From positions 10,602,001 to 10,666,000 of the forward strand of contig OY992838.1 of assembly GCA_963921425.1 (NCBI GenBank): a stretch of 64,000 bases of DNA, written 5' to 3'. A program made the translations under genes and the position numbers. This document shows, in pieces, positions 12,723 through 24,679 of the stretch (position 1 is its first letter; the number at the start of each line of letters is the position of its first letter). This DNA is from Dryas octopetala. Lineage: Eukaryota; Streptophyta; Magnoliopsida; Rosales; Rosaceae. Under the pieces are notes generated by a model that searched no databases, was not told where the DNA came from, and was given only the letters and a program-made list of their open reading frames with translations.

Positions 12723-15327
12723 GAAGATCAACACGAGAACTTGATACTTATTAGTGGTTTATTTGGGAAGATATCGACCATTTTTTTCCTTATGAGTTTT
12801 TTTGGTAAAATAACCCATGTATATAAGCTCATTAGAAAACTAATAATTTTCTAAAAATGTAAAAAATTAACATATTTTGGATTTGAAATAAATAAGATGA
12901 AGCCAATATGTGAGTTCATATCTCCATCTCAAACTTCATGATCTTGACTCAATCTTAATTATGGCACAACTTTGATATAGCCCCAAACATGTTAATTTCA
13001 AATAAATAAATAAACGATTTTTTCAAAGAAAATTAACATGTTTAATTCGTCTTGTCCCGCACAATATGTTTAACATGCTTATAACTATGCAAGGTTATAA
13101 AACAAATTTTTTATAAGCCAATATGTTTAACATGTTTAACATGTTTAACATGTTTATAACTATGCAAGGTTACAATTTTTTAATATTGGGCAACACTTCA
13201 CATTCTCACACGCCCCACACGTGTGGTGTCACTTTAAGCCAAACACGCTAACAACTCATACTTAAATTGGGTAATGTAGAGCACGTGTGGCCACTTGGCC
13301 TAACACACGTGGGTAAACTTGGCCCTAATATTATGAAGAAATATAGGTATCCATCTCAAAACCAATTAACAATAAGTTGAGTAATCCAAAAACTTTATAA
13401 ACTACTATACAATGTTATAATTTTTCAATGTAAGACAACACTCCACATTCCTACACTATATTACTAAGAAAAATAGAAAAAGCAAACATAATGGCAAAGG
13501 AATTTCGCCTCCCAATGCTAGAGTATTCAAATTTGAATAAATCAACCTGTCATGTGGTAAACAAATTTGGTGACCAATTGGTACTCAAATTCGAATCTAT
13601 AAAAGTTTTATTTCCAAAATTAAATTTATTATGACAAAAACGATGCATGCATGTGGTGATTGTACTCATTGTTCCTAATGGCAATACAAGAGCCTCATCA
13701 ATTCTCAGCCAGACAGTACATTATATCTAGCTCAATCGATCTTTAGAACAAAAGGAATCTAAAAAAATATAAAACAAATTGAAAAAAGAAAAATGAAGAA
13801 CAAGAAAACAATCATTTGTGAATTGTGATTCCTATGCCTCCTTAATTAGCTTTGTGAATTTACCATTTTCCATTGAAAACAAAGTTTAGAAAGAGAAGTA
13901 GCATCTTTCTTTTTCTCTCATGCATCACAAGTAGTTGTCCGGAAGATCTATATAGGGCCCCCCAAGTGGCACAATATTAATATATGTTCGATCACCCCTC
14001 TTCAGTTGTTTATTCAATTTCAGTGCCTGTATTTTGTGACATCTATTTTAAATAGGAGCCCATCATTTTTTTTTTTGATGGAGAAATTCATACAATTTTG
14101 CACCTTAAAAAAATGAAGGATGATGCTAATTGCTAAAAGACAAGAAGAGGCAACCAGTAAACAGCCCATGTGGGGAAGGCACTACAGACACTGCTGCAAA
14201 ACCAAGTTCAGATTAAAACACACATGTGATTTTTGCATTATATGTGAATTCCACCTTTAGGTATTAACAAAAAAAAAAAAGGTATTGAAATTAAGGGCTG
14301 AACTTGGGCTCTTCTTTTTGGGTTTTTTGTTTTTAGCCAAAATGTAGGTCCTAATATATTGTTATGTTTCCTTTTGGTTGACTTTGAGTGTTATTTTCAT
14401 TGGCTTGGGTAATTAATTTGGGCCGATCCAAACCGGCTAAACAAGCCTAAACCAACCCAACTTAATTTAGTTCAATTGGGTTGGTTCTATATTTTTCATT
14501 TGTTGAGTTTAGGGTGCTCACCAACTAGTGATTAATCTAATGATTAGTGATATAATCTCATGTTCGAATTTCAAAGAAAAAAAAAAAAACTTATATAACG
14601 ACCAACTCGATTCATGCTAGTGCTCATTGACCATGCATGCATGCATGTCATCTGGGAAGCATTCTTTCATAATTCCAATAATATATTCGAATGGGCAGCT
14701 CATTTAATTCATCTGGTCTATCAAAAAAGACGATCGATCATTCGATCAGCTGTCTCCTTTTGGTTTAACTTCTTCGGATGTACTTGAATATTTACACAGA
14801 TGGAGCAGAAGTTGTGCTAATCAGACCAGAATGGCATTGCTTTAAATTACACTTTTGGCGTAGGCTTGGCTTTTTAGCCATGGCTATATATAGCTAGCTA
14901 GTAGATGACAGCACTTTTGACGAGAATGTCATATATAGAGAAGCTAATGAAGAAAAAGCTTCTACTGTGGATTAATTTGGTCCGCATTCGATGTGATCAG
15001 TATCGCCAAAAGTTTGTAGACGGACAAGGCAGCTAGCTAGCTTTCCACTTTTAATTGAAATACCGTGGAAAGTAGAAAGGCCCAAGTTGCATGCATGGCT
15101 ACAATATATCAAAAAATCCCAAATGTTGTTTGCATATATGATATATCCTCCTTCATAAGTTTTGAAGAAAATGCATGCATGCATGCATGCATGCCACATC
15201 TGACCACATTAATTAATAAGAATTTAATTGGTTATTCTATTTTATTTAAGGTTTAATAGTGAAACTCAAAAACACATTTAATTTCTAGAAGACAACTTAG
15301 ATATGAGATATAAAAAATAAAAATAAA

Positions 15328-15718
15328 AATGCTCTCTATCTTCTCCAATATACCTTCTTCACTGACTTACTCCTTTATTATTCTCATTTTGCAGAGTAAA
15401 TTCATGATCGAAACCGTTCATTTTTTAGATCATTCTATAAAGATCACCTCTGTAAAAAAAATAAACCAAATCGAATACCGTTTAGTTATGTAACTGTAAT
15501 CAAATAAACAGACGGTTTTGGTAACAGTTTAATTTACTGTTTATTTATTTGATCACAATTACATGACCAAATGATTTCTGATTTAATTTATTTTTTTTGC
15601 ATAGATGATCTTCAAAGAATGATTTAAAAAATGAACAATTCCGATTATGAAAATACATTACGGAATGAGAATAATAAAGGAAAAAGTCGGTAAAAAAGGT
15701 AGATTGAAGAATGTGGTT
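15328..15718. mobile_element. Foldback MITE, copy 1 of a three-copy family
   Basis: The left half (from about 15328, with CTTTATTATTCTCATT and GTTCATTTTTTAGATCATTC) is matched by the reverse complement of the right half (to about 15718). Together they form a near-continuous hairpin of about 390 bp around a centre near 15530. No coding capacity. The same arms occur at 24680-25060 and, interrupted, at 50575-51335. The exact ends and target duplication could not be fixed. Confidence 0.7.
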
Positions 15719-15748
15719 ATTCTTTTCTAAAAAGGAAAATGTGGTTAT
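15710..15748. repeat. Micro-insertion with 11-bp target duplication
   Basis: AATGTGGTTAT is duplicated at 15710-15720 and 15738-15748. It flanks the 17-nt insert TCTTTTCTAAAAAGGAA at the right edge of the foldback element. Confidence 0.55.
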
Positions 15749-16122
15749 ATTGTCAATATAAAAAGAAAAATCAGATCCCAAAAAATAAACCAAGGGTTTA
15801 ATATATTAAGCTAAGTGTGTTATTCTTTTCTCTCTCTCTTTTTTGCAAGGGGTTTAATTAAGTGTGATGTTAATAGAATAAATAGTTAATGATATTATTT
15901 TACACATTATTATAGTTATAATCTTGTGGTTGTAGCCTAGCTTGTTGGGATGCTAGCGGCCAATTGTCTGAATGACAACGGCGTTTAGTTACGGTTCCAA
16001 ACATGGTTTGTTCAAATACGAGGGTAATAAAAGTAGGAGAACAATGACAATTAGATTTTAATTTTCGTACAACGTATCTTGATTTGTGCTTTTTTGCTAC
16101 GATTTAGCGACACATGAAGTAT

Positions 16123-16250
16123 AGATAAAAGGTTTTTTTTTTTTTTTGTGAGATTTAGGGGGAGGGGGAATCGAACTTGGATGTAAAGAGGCAAATTCTA
16201 CAATCCTTCCAACTGAGCTGCTCATCAATTGCAAGCACAAATAAAAGGTT
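16123..16250 (-). mobile_element. tRNA-derived SINE with A and B boxes
   Basis: Read on the minus strand, the ~104-bp insert (16238 down to 16135) contains AGCTCAGTTGG, a good pol III A box, and AGTTCGATTCC, a good B box, about 37 nt apart, and then ends in an A run. It is flanked by AGATAAAAGGTT (16123-16134) and AAATAAAAGGTT (16239-16250), a 12-bp near-exact duplication. This is the standard anatomy of a tRNA-derived SINE mobilised by LINE machinery. Confidence 0.75.
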
Positions 16251-16850
16251 GATCGAGACATTTTTCTTCGACACCTGAACTCTTTTGAGTTTTGATAGGG
16301 CAGGGGAGATTTTGCCATTTTGATGTTGTTGTCATTTGTGTTGTTCCCCTTCCAATTTTAGGTGTCGTTTTTCCGTCTTTTGAGTTTTGATAGGGTGGGG
16401 GAGATTTTGTTGTTTTGATGTTGTTGTCATTTGTGTTGATCCCCTTTTAACTGGGCTGTCCACCAACTGCAAACACAGATAAAAGGTTGATTGGGAAATT
16501 TTTCTTTGACACCTGAAATCTTTTGAGTTTTGATAGGGCATAGGAGATTTTGTTGTTTGGATGTTGTTGTCGTTTGTGTTGTTCCCCTTCCAATTTTAGG
16601 TGTCGTTTTTCCATCTTTTGAGTTTTAATAGGGCCGGGAAGATTTTGATGTTGTCGTCGTTTGTGTTGATCTCCTTTCAACTGAGCTGCCCACCAACTGC
16701 AAGCACAGATAAAAAGTTGATTGGGACATTTTTCTTCGACACTTGAACTCATTTGAGTTTTGATAGGGGGGGGAGATTTTTCTGTTTTGATGTTGTTGTC
16801 GTTTGTGTTGTTCCCCTTCCAATTTTAGGTATCGTTTTTCCGTCTTTTGT
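16238..16850. repeat. Higher-order tandem array upstream of the GEM-like gene
   Basis: A ~239-bp unit is repeated about 2.5 times: GACATTTTTCTTCGACAC-type sequence starts near 16255, 16493 and 16733. Each full unit contains two copies of a shorter module with GAGTTTTGATAGGG and GATGTTGTTGTCGTTTGTG. Module starts are near 16287, 16382, 16525, 16620 and 16755, so spacing alternates about 95 and 140 bp. Each unit also carries the 5' head of the adjacent SINE (CAACTGCAAGCACAGAT and flank), so array expansion followed SINE insertion. The repeats create short spurious minus-strand frames. Confidence 0.8.
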
Positions 16851-17014
16851 CCCTTTGGCTTTGCCTTTGCTTTGGGCCTCCATGTAGCCCAAGCCCAAAT
16901 CGACTATTGATTGAGCATTGACTAATTGACCAATGACGGACTCTCTTACAAACAACTCTTCCGAAATCTCGTTGGATTCTCCGTCCCAAACAAGTCCTCT
17001 GAAATTCCGAGAAA
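16850..17014 (+). promoter_or_regulatory. Putative promoter and leader of the GEM-like gene
   Basis: The stretch between the tandem array and the GEM-like ATG carries TTTGGGCCTCC, GTAGCCCAAGCCC and similar TGGGC/GCCCA words near 16870-16900. They resemble TCP-bound site II elements of plant housekeeping promoters. No clear TATA box is seen. Function is inferred from position. Confidence 0.4.
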
Positions 17015-20000
17015 ATGAGTGACCTTAAACCCCACTCCGTCGACTACGCTCCGTACCCGAAGCTCGACCCGAACGACGTCGCTCGGCCTCCCCAGCCCGA
17101 AACTTGGACCTCCGTCTCCATCGCCTCCGAACCTCCGCCAACGCAACCGGAATTGCCGCCGGCGCCGCCGATCTCAAATCCGCCGGTACACGCCGAGGCT
17201 AGAGTGCCGATCCCAGGAGACGCCGCCGCTCGAGCGCCGATCCCAGGCGACGCCGCCGCAGCAACTTCCATGCCGCCGGAGTCCAATCCCTACGTCGCCA
17301 CTCCGGAGCCGCCTCCCTCGTCCTCCGTCAAGAGTGAGTAACGAACCCTCCTCGTTTATACAAATACAAATGAAGAGTTTGGATCTATTTGGAATGAGGA
17401 TACAACTAAAGCCAATACAAATGGGAATTGCGATTCAACTAGGATTAGGCTTTTCAGTTTGATTATTTATGTGTGTTATACATGTATACGTGTATTTACG
17501 TTAGGGTTTTGTTTGAGTTGAATTTGAATTTGGCGGTGTTGCTGTGGAGGTTGTAAATTGCGATTTATTTGTGTCGTTTTGTTTGGTTGTGATATTAGAT
17601 AAGATGGATTCAGTGAAAGATGTTCTTGGAAAATGGGGGAAGAAGGCTGCTGAGGCCACCAAGAAGGCCGAGGATCTGGCTGGAAACATGTGGACACACT
17701 GTAAGCATTCGATTCCTGTAAATAATGTGCTTCTTTTGAGTGTTTTAGATGTTAATTTGAGATCGTAACTGTCTAATGCACGCACTAGAATTATGTATAA
17801 GCCAATATAGTTGATTGCCATTAACAACTGATTTGATTACTGTGTTGTAACTTGTAAGGGTGTTTGTTTTGTTTTTGTTTTTCTCAAAACTATTAAGCAA
17901 TTGCACGACATTTCTATGTGGAGCATTCTGGTTTTTGGACAGTAGGAGGTATGTGTTTTGGGTCTATAACTCGTTTATCCAGTTATGTAATATGGATAGT
18001 TGATCTTAATTGACAATATGATTTAGCCTTGTACAAGGTTTTATTTATTTTCATCCCTATGAGGACACCTTGGTGCTCAAGGTACCACCTTCAAAGGGCC
18101 CTCATTCCACGTTAAAGCCAAGTTGTGTCCCCTAGTTGCCTAAAGAAAATAAGAACAAGGTTTATATTCTTTTTTTTCTGAGCCTATTGGCTCAGGATGG
18201 AGACGGCAAACCTAGATGTTTACCTTTTTTGGTGCGTCAACTGAATCACGTATTTTTCCGATTACAACTATTTCCACAGAGAATTTAACTAGGTTTGAAC
18301 TCTGACCTAAGTGTTTTTTGTGTTAACCAATCCTTTGGTACTGGGAGTTGGAATGCAGAAATGGTATCAATATGTGTGCTTTTTGTTGGAAGTGGATCTT
18401 AAAGTTGTGGATTTTGCCTCTGGATTACTTTTCACTGACTTCCAGCTTGTCACATTATGGTCTTGTTCCTCATTTTTGTGACTATTCTTATTCTGTAGTT
18501 GCAGCAGTTGTAGTAGGAACCATGATAATTTCTGGGTTTGAAATCATTGCTGGATTTCATACTCAGTAATTCTCAACTGTTTAATTTATGAGACATAATA
18601 TGTACTGACCTTTCCCTGATCTAGTGAAAACGGGACCAAGTTTCGCTGATGCTGCTGTGGGAAGGATTGCACAGAGCACAAAAGTACTTGCAGAAGGTGG
18701 CTATGAGAAGATCTTTCGACAAAATTTTGAGACTGTCCCTGAGGAGCAACTTCTAAAGACATATGCTTGCTACCTATCCACATCTGCTGGCCCAGTAATG
18801 GGAACTATATATTTGTCAACTGCAAAGCTTGCATTTTGCAGTGACAGTCCTCTTTCATACAAAGTTGGTGATCGGACTGAATGGAGCTATTATAAGGTAT
18901 AGTGGATTGGTTTTGCTTGCTCATTGGTATTCAACCAGTTGCCATCTTTCTTTGCTTGAGTTACGACCTAGGAGCCATTGCTGCTAGGTTTGATGCTTGC
19001 CAATTTTGGATAGTGAAATTTGAATTTTTATCATATTATTTTTCTCCTGCATATCATATGATTTGACATTATAATCGAAGAGTAAGTTATGCTGACCTTT
19101 TGAGGTTAGTGCAGGCACAGGAACCTCCGTTCTATTTCAGAAATTACACTAACCTCTTGTGTCATTTTAGGTTTTAGAAAAATTTCTAGTGCTGGATGTA
19201 CAGTTCTTAGTTCTGAGATAGGTTTTAATTGAAAATAGAAATTTCCCTTTTTGATAAGTTTGTAGAATGACTATAACTATATTTTTGAGAATATTGACCC
19301 ACATATGATAGATTTGTTGAACTTATTTGTATATCTTAAAGATATTAGAAGTATCGAAAAATATGCTATTATCAACTTTTTCATAAATATTTTTAAGATT
19401 TACTGTACTAAGGGAGGTTATTATAATTTCTTAAAATGAGGTTTCTGCAATTTCACTTATCCTCAGTGGAGGTACATGTAATTTACTCTATAATCTGTAA
19501 GTTTTACAATACACTCCTTGTGCCACCTTTTTATTCTTTCTTTTTGCCCGGTGTTATGGTGCTAGAGTAATTGCCTCCAATTGTGTATTCCCTTTATGAG
19601 TTAATTGAGGCAGAGGAAAGAGGAAGACTTCAACAAATCCCCTAGTTCTTAGTTTATGAATTATGTGGTGATTGATGCAACCGTTGATGTCACAGTTTTT
19701 TGAAGGCTAATTGACTGAATGGCCTATTGTGACGATTTAGAAACAATTTTAAAGCGGAATCACCCAGTGCTTCTTCAGGAAGTCCTAAAAAAAAACTGTT
19801 TTCAGTTCCATGAAGTGTTAACGCATTTCCAAAAGTAGTGTCAACGCATTTCACACGCAAGTACGCAAGTAGGTAGTGTCAAAACTAAATTGTCTGTGTA
19901 ACTGTTTAACCTTCTAGTGCAGTATATTCATTTGTTAAAATTGTTTACCCTTCTTTTTATAAGAGGGCTAGAACACAATCTTTTTGACATCGCAACCTAA

Positions 20001-20400
20001 ATCCTGAGTTAGGTAACTCAAACCTTGCGTATGTATGTATCAACAGTTAAATAAGAGGAAATATGCTCTTTGGAAGATAATATAAATTTTGCTTTTCCTA
20101 AAATATTTTTGCTTTTTATATCATATCATAACACTTTTGATCACGTGGTACACCACTTTCATTTTTCTGCATATCATAATCTTGCATGTTTCCTTTCATA
20201 TGTAGGCGGTTATTCCATTACATCAGCTGAAGGCAGTCAATCCATCAACAAGCAAACTCAAAACAGCTGAAAAATACATCCAGGTCATATCTGTTGACAA
20301 CCATGAATTTTGGTTTATGAGCTTTGTACACTATGATAGTGCTGTGAAACATCTTCAAGAAGCACTGCATCCTCCTCATCCCGAGCCCCACAGCTCGTGA
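17015..20400 (+). CDS. GEM: GEM-like GRAM-domain protein
   Basis: The family founder in Arabidopsis, GLABRA2 EXPRESSION MODULATOR, links cell division to epidermal fate; relatives respond to ABA. Exons are 17015-17333, 17599-17700, 18625-18896 and 20206-20400, with GT-AG introns, giving 295 aa. The N-terminal ~105 aa are proline-rich and disordered, with two PIPGDAAA repeats. A conserved linker follows ([20 protein letters not shown]), then the GRAM-containing block with [51 protein letters not shown] and [19 protein letters not shown] domains bind membrane lipids or proteins. Intron 3 is about 1.3 kb and contains a 7-nt micro-insertion. The promoter side is crowded by a tandem array and a SINE. 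Confidence 0.93.
19814..19852. repeat. Short duplicated target with 7-nt insert inside GEM-like intron 3
   Basis: AGTGTTAACGCATTTC (19814-19829) and AGTGTCAACGCATTTC (19837-19852) differ at one base and flank CAAAAGT. It could also be a diverged tandem duplication. Confidence 0.45.
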
Positions 20401-20806
20401 TGAGTATAAGGCCAAACCTTTGCCATGTTGCCAGGAAGACGTCTATGCTGATGAATTATCCTCCTGAATATGGAATATCTGAGCTATAATTTTGTATGCT
20501 GTATGTTCTTTTCATTTGTGGAATTGCTGCGACATAGTTGTTACTTGTTAGTAGAACCCATAGATTGTGATTTTACATTTCTGATTTGTTTGAGGGAAGT
20601 TTCAGTCAAATCTATATTTGTTGTAAATGACATTTGTGATTATATATATACATAATTGAGGTCATATTACGTACTTTGTGATTACTTTTCTGATATATTT
20701 GAGATTCAATTTTGGGCAATTTTATATAATAACCCTTTTTAATGAGAGATTTACTTTTTTGACCTTGGCAGGAAAACTCTTATATTTCATAACTCTTTGG
20801 TCATTT

Positions 20807-21125
20807 TATAACATTGGAAAAACACGGGTGGAATTAATTGGAAATAATAATGTGCAAGTGATTCAAATTCTTTTTCTTTTTTTTTTTTGTTAAATTTTTT
20901 ATTGTTTAAGCGGCTGGGTTGTAGATAGAGAATGGGAAGAATATATCACATATCTCACTACATATTATATAGGGAGGAAGGAAACTTTCATTCATTCTTT
21001 TGTAAGGCAGTCCCAAAGGAACCATTCCTTTGAGCTGTCTCTCTGTAAATTCTATAAACTGGACTGAATTCTATTTATGTGACGAGAATTCAATAAAAAA
21101 AACAGTGGGAACTTCCATTTATTTG

Positions 21126-21163
<38 letters not shown>
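20807..21163 (+). repeat. Copy A of a ~350-bp segment shared with the NDL gene 3' end
   Basis: Starting at TTATAACATTGG and running into a CT microsatellite (21128-21163), this segment matches 39869-40242 almost base for base. Shared landmarks include ATAATGTGCAAGTGATTCAA, GGGAGGAAGGAAACTTTCA, AACCATTCCTTTGAG and ATTCTATTTATGTGACGAG. The flanks do not match. It lies about 400 bp downstream of the GEM-like stop codon and may form part of that gene's 3' region. Confidence 0.85.
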
Positions 21164-21164
<1 letters not shown>

Positions 21165-21214
21165 AGCCGACAATGGAAGCATGTTAAGTTGTCAGTCCAA
21201 ACGAGGAAAATAAG

Positions 21215-21263
21215 TGATTGTGTCATTGTCTTTTTTTTTTTTGGCCATGATTGTGTCATTGTC
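21215..21263. repeat. Poly(T)-GGCCA micro-insertion with 16-bp exact target duplication
   Basis: TGATTGTGTCATTGTC occurs at 21215-21230 and identically at 21248-21263. The 17-nt insert is 12 T followed by GGCCA. The same head and tail occur at 40294-40344. Confidence 0.8.
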
Positions 21264-23006
21264 TTTAAATCACTTGAAAGTTGAAACACAATTCACAATT
21301 GGGAACTTTTTGGTCCTCAAATGATAAAAAATATATGGGCCACTTTTTTCCCCCAACTACTCATCCCACAATCCACAAAAAGTTTTTTTTATTTTTTAAA
21401 CGATATTAATTATTAAGGGAGGAAAATTTGAACTTTTTAGAGCATTAACTGTAGGTATAAGTAATTAAGTACTTTTAATTATTAGAACTACAAGCCTCCA
21501 CATTTCTGAAACTGTGATGTTTCAAAAATGTTTCAAAACTGTAAGGCTTGATGTTTCAATCAGTTTTTGTAGTAATCACTCCACTTGTTCAAAATCTATA
21601 CAATCTCGGGCAATTTACGTTTTTTTTTTTTGTGAAGAAAAGTCAGTAAAAATAAGATCGTAGAGTAAATCTGGATACCAATTTTCGCACAACAAAATAC
21701 AAAGATGTTACTCATTCATTAAAAAGCCATTTATAGATCTTACAGACATATTAGCTGTAATGTCAGTCCTATTTGTATTTTGTGGTCAGGTAGCTCTTTT
21801 TTCATTGGATGGTGATTAGTGCAGAACACAGATACAGCCCACATGTTTAGAATAAAGCAGCAGCATTGAGCATTTGAGCTCATCCAAATTTCACATCATT
21901 TTCTGACATCTTCTACACTCCACTAGCCATACTATTTATTTATTCTTTACCACTTTCACCATTTTATTTTAGAGAAATTATAATTTTCGAGGTTTTCTTA
22001 TGAGGTTTTTTTCTTTTTTGTCTGGAATTCTCAAAAGTTACAGTGACAAAATTCACAGAGGATGCTCACGTGCATAGTTATAATGGTAATTTTTTGCATG
22101 TTAGAGATCATCCATTTATGGATTTTGAGATTTCGGTGAAATGAATTGGGGTTAAAGTGAAAATTAACTCAAATTATAGGAGTTAAATTATGATTTGTTA
22201 TTGACTATAGGGACTTGATTGCACATATTAAAATTTAATGTCCGGCATTTGAACACTCATTTAAAGGCGTCAAACGGGCCGGCCCAAGTAAATGTATAAG
22301 GTTAAGTCGAAGTTTTTAGCTCAATAGGCACGACACAAGCACAAAATAGGCCCAAATTAGACACAACTCTTTAATATATTTTTTTTTTTCATTTTTAAAG
22401 AACCTTTCAACAATAATATTCAATTCATGCCAAAAAAAGTTACTATTTAATTATAAAGAATAAAAATATCATAAGATTAGTTTTTTCATTTTAAGAAATA
22501 AAAAAGGCCTGTGGGCAGGCCCATTTAAGGCACGGCACGAGCACGAATGGCCTGCAGGCCGTGAGCTGTGCTAGGCCTAAGTCTTAACTATATGGATTAG
22601 CCCGAGCATGACACGAAAGCACGATGAGTTCACCTCTAAGCATTAACTATTCAATCCTGATTAGTTTCATTCACATAACTCATAAGCAAATCTGTACAAC
22701 AAATTATCACCAATTTTCATATTCCCAAATTTCACAATATGATTCAAGTTGTAATCTTCCTAGCTCTTCTGTCATTGATTCATCAGCTATCTCATCCACT
22801 AAAATAAAAGACACTGAAATGAAGCACAAAATCAGTACCAAAAAGATAGATCATATTCTTCTATATGTGCTAAGTGGTGCAAATGTAGCATCCACATGAG
22901 CCTAAATTGAGGCTTTACACATGCTATGTAAACAAAATAGCATCCAAGATGATGGCCAAATTAACCAATGGTAATTGGTAAACATTTATATTGCAATATT
23001 TTCCAA

Positions 23007-23525
23007 AACTTAAGGGCCCGTTTGGTATCCTGTTCAAAAATTAGAATTTTTTTTTTCAAAAACAAAAAAACATGTTTTAGTCAAGAAAATATGTGTTTAT
23101 CTTTACAGATTTTTTACTGTGTTCCTTGCTTGTACTGGTGGCCATTTTTAATGACTTTGATATCTTGATGAAGGTATCCAAACAAGTGAGAACTATAGGT
23201 TCTATGCCATATCAGCTGAGTACCCTGAATTCAGCAACAAGAATAAGACACTAGTGTTTCTTGGTAGACCATTTTCAAAAACAGTTTTTTGAAAAAAAAT
23301 AATTAAAAAACAGGCTTCTTTTTAAAAATGATAAAATATCGTTTTTCTTTTACAATTCATTCTCCCTCAGCTGCCATCATTTTTAAAATTTAAAAATTAT
23401 TTTTTAATTTTATATCAAACAAGTTTTCAAATTTTAAAAATTGATTTTGAAAACTCACATTAAAAAAAAAAATCGTAAATTTTTTAAAACAAATTTGATT
23501 AAGATACCAAATGGGCTAAGTTTCA
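23007..23525. mobile_element. hAT-like MITE
   Basis: The left end reads GGGCCCGTTTGGTATCCTG. The reverse complement of the right end reads TTAGCCCATTTGGTATCTTAA. The GCCCRTTTGGTA core is typical of hAT-type MITEs. The interior is A/T-rich with many CAAAAA and AAAACA runs and no reading frame. No exact 8-bp target duplication was found, so the ends may have decayed. Confidence 0.6.
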
Positions 23526-23633
23526 CATTATAGCATTTTGATTTCTGAAAACCAAGGTGTAATGTGAATTTTCGCTCAAATTAACTCCAAGAGTGCAAAA
23601 TGTTACTAACTCCATAAAAATCAATGAATTAAG

Positions 23634-23671
23634 AAGTTGTCTGTTTTTTTTTTGTCAGAAATTGTCTGTTT
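23634..23671. repeat. Poly(T)-GTCAG micro-insertion with 13-bp target duplication
   Basis: AAGTTGTCTGTTT (23634-23646) and AAATTGTCTGTTT (23659-23671) differ at one base and flank a 12-nt T run plus GTCAG. Confidence 0.6.
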
Positions 23672-24457
23672 GTTTATAAATAATTTGAAAGATGAGGGAA
23701 AAAGACAAAAAATTCTAATTACTTGGGTTGTCTTGGCAACTAAATTGAAGGGCAGCGTACGTGTTCACGCAGCAGATTCTTGAACATGCACAAATTAATT
23801 AATTAATTAGGGGATGGAGAATGAATTGCCAAAATTAATAGAACAAAACTATAAATATTGAAAACATTGCATGGGGATCTGAGCCTCCGAGGCTCTTTCA
23901 CCAACCTATATCGATCATAGTTCCAACATTGATGAATTAACGATGACCTCCCAAAATTAAAAACCACAAATAATGAATTTATGGCTTAATAACTTCTTCA
24001 ATTCAATTGATTCAGGTACTCGTTGAATCTCTCTAAGATAACATTCTCTTCTAAACCTTTTCTTTTTCACGATCATTTTTTGTAATTAAAATTTTGTCGA
24101 TCTGGGCCATCTGGCTAAACAGTCTTTTTTAGTTTTTTCTTAATAAATAGTATGATAAGATAATTTTTTTTATATTATTGAACTGTGAAATTGAATTCCA
24201 CATCCAATCACGAATTAACTTAATTAATAATTCAAAGTCAATTGTTTAGAGGACATAATTTTAATTAATTAACTTCTCACTAATGTGTTCGTTATTTTTT
24301 TTCTTGATATCTGCAAGTATGCACCGATCGAAACTCTTTGATAGCCTTGTTCATTCCATCGTTTCTGACATTCTGTTGTGTCGATCTTCAACATTTGTAA
24401 CAGCAAAAAGAAAAAAAGAAAAAGAAAAGGAAATAAAGAAAACATATAGAGGAAAGT

Positions 24458-24664
24458 AAATGAATATTAGTAGTGCTAGACATCCCACATTTTTATACCA
24501 TAATTTTATACCATTTTATGTGGCAATTACATGGCATTCATATATTGGACACTAAAAAATAAAAAAAATAAAAAAAAACTCTATCCAGTAAAGTAATGAT
24601 ACGTAAAATGATATAAAAATGTGGTATAAGAATGTAGTAAGTATAGCATTATTCAAATGAATAT
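24458..24664. mobile_element. 187-bp MITE with long inverted repeats and 10-bp target duplication
   Basis: AAATGAATAT is present exactly at 24458-24467 and 24655-24664. The element between (24468-24654) has about 50-bp imperfect terminal inverted repeats: the left contains TGCTAGACATCCCACATTTT and the right reverse complement contains TGCTATACTTACTACATTCT, both continuing into TTATACCA-rich sequence. Long inverted repeats with a 9-10 bp duplication point to a Mutator-like MITE. Confidence 0.75.
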
Positions 24665-24679
24665 ATATATATATAAGGG

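Larger units (their letters stand above)
9090..16100. other. Gene-free intergenic stretch
   Basis: No supported gene. Apart from elements listed separately, I see a minus-strand tail near 9713-10030 that ends in an A run and has two similar blocks (about 9836-9860 and 9928-9952), reminiscent of a non-LTR element 3' end. Three diverged copies of an ATGTTTAACATG / CTATGCAAGGTTA module lie at 13070-13470 with CACGTGTGG motifs. ATGC alternation occurs at 14633-14646 and 15173-15192. A possible SINE-like tail with an A run is at about 14515-14590. Confidence 0.5.

Noticed and set aside
14258-14287. AGGTATT repeated around AAC + A run
   Set aside because: Same look as the micro-insertion class, but a 7-bp duplication is too short to support.
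16097-16955. A family of similar short minus-strand proteins of 65-101 residues
   Set aside because: They resemble one another only because they are translated from the tandem array; no codon-level constraint is visible.
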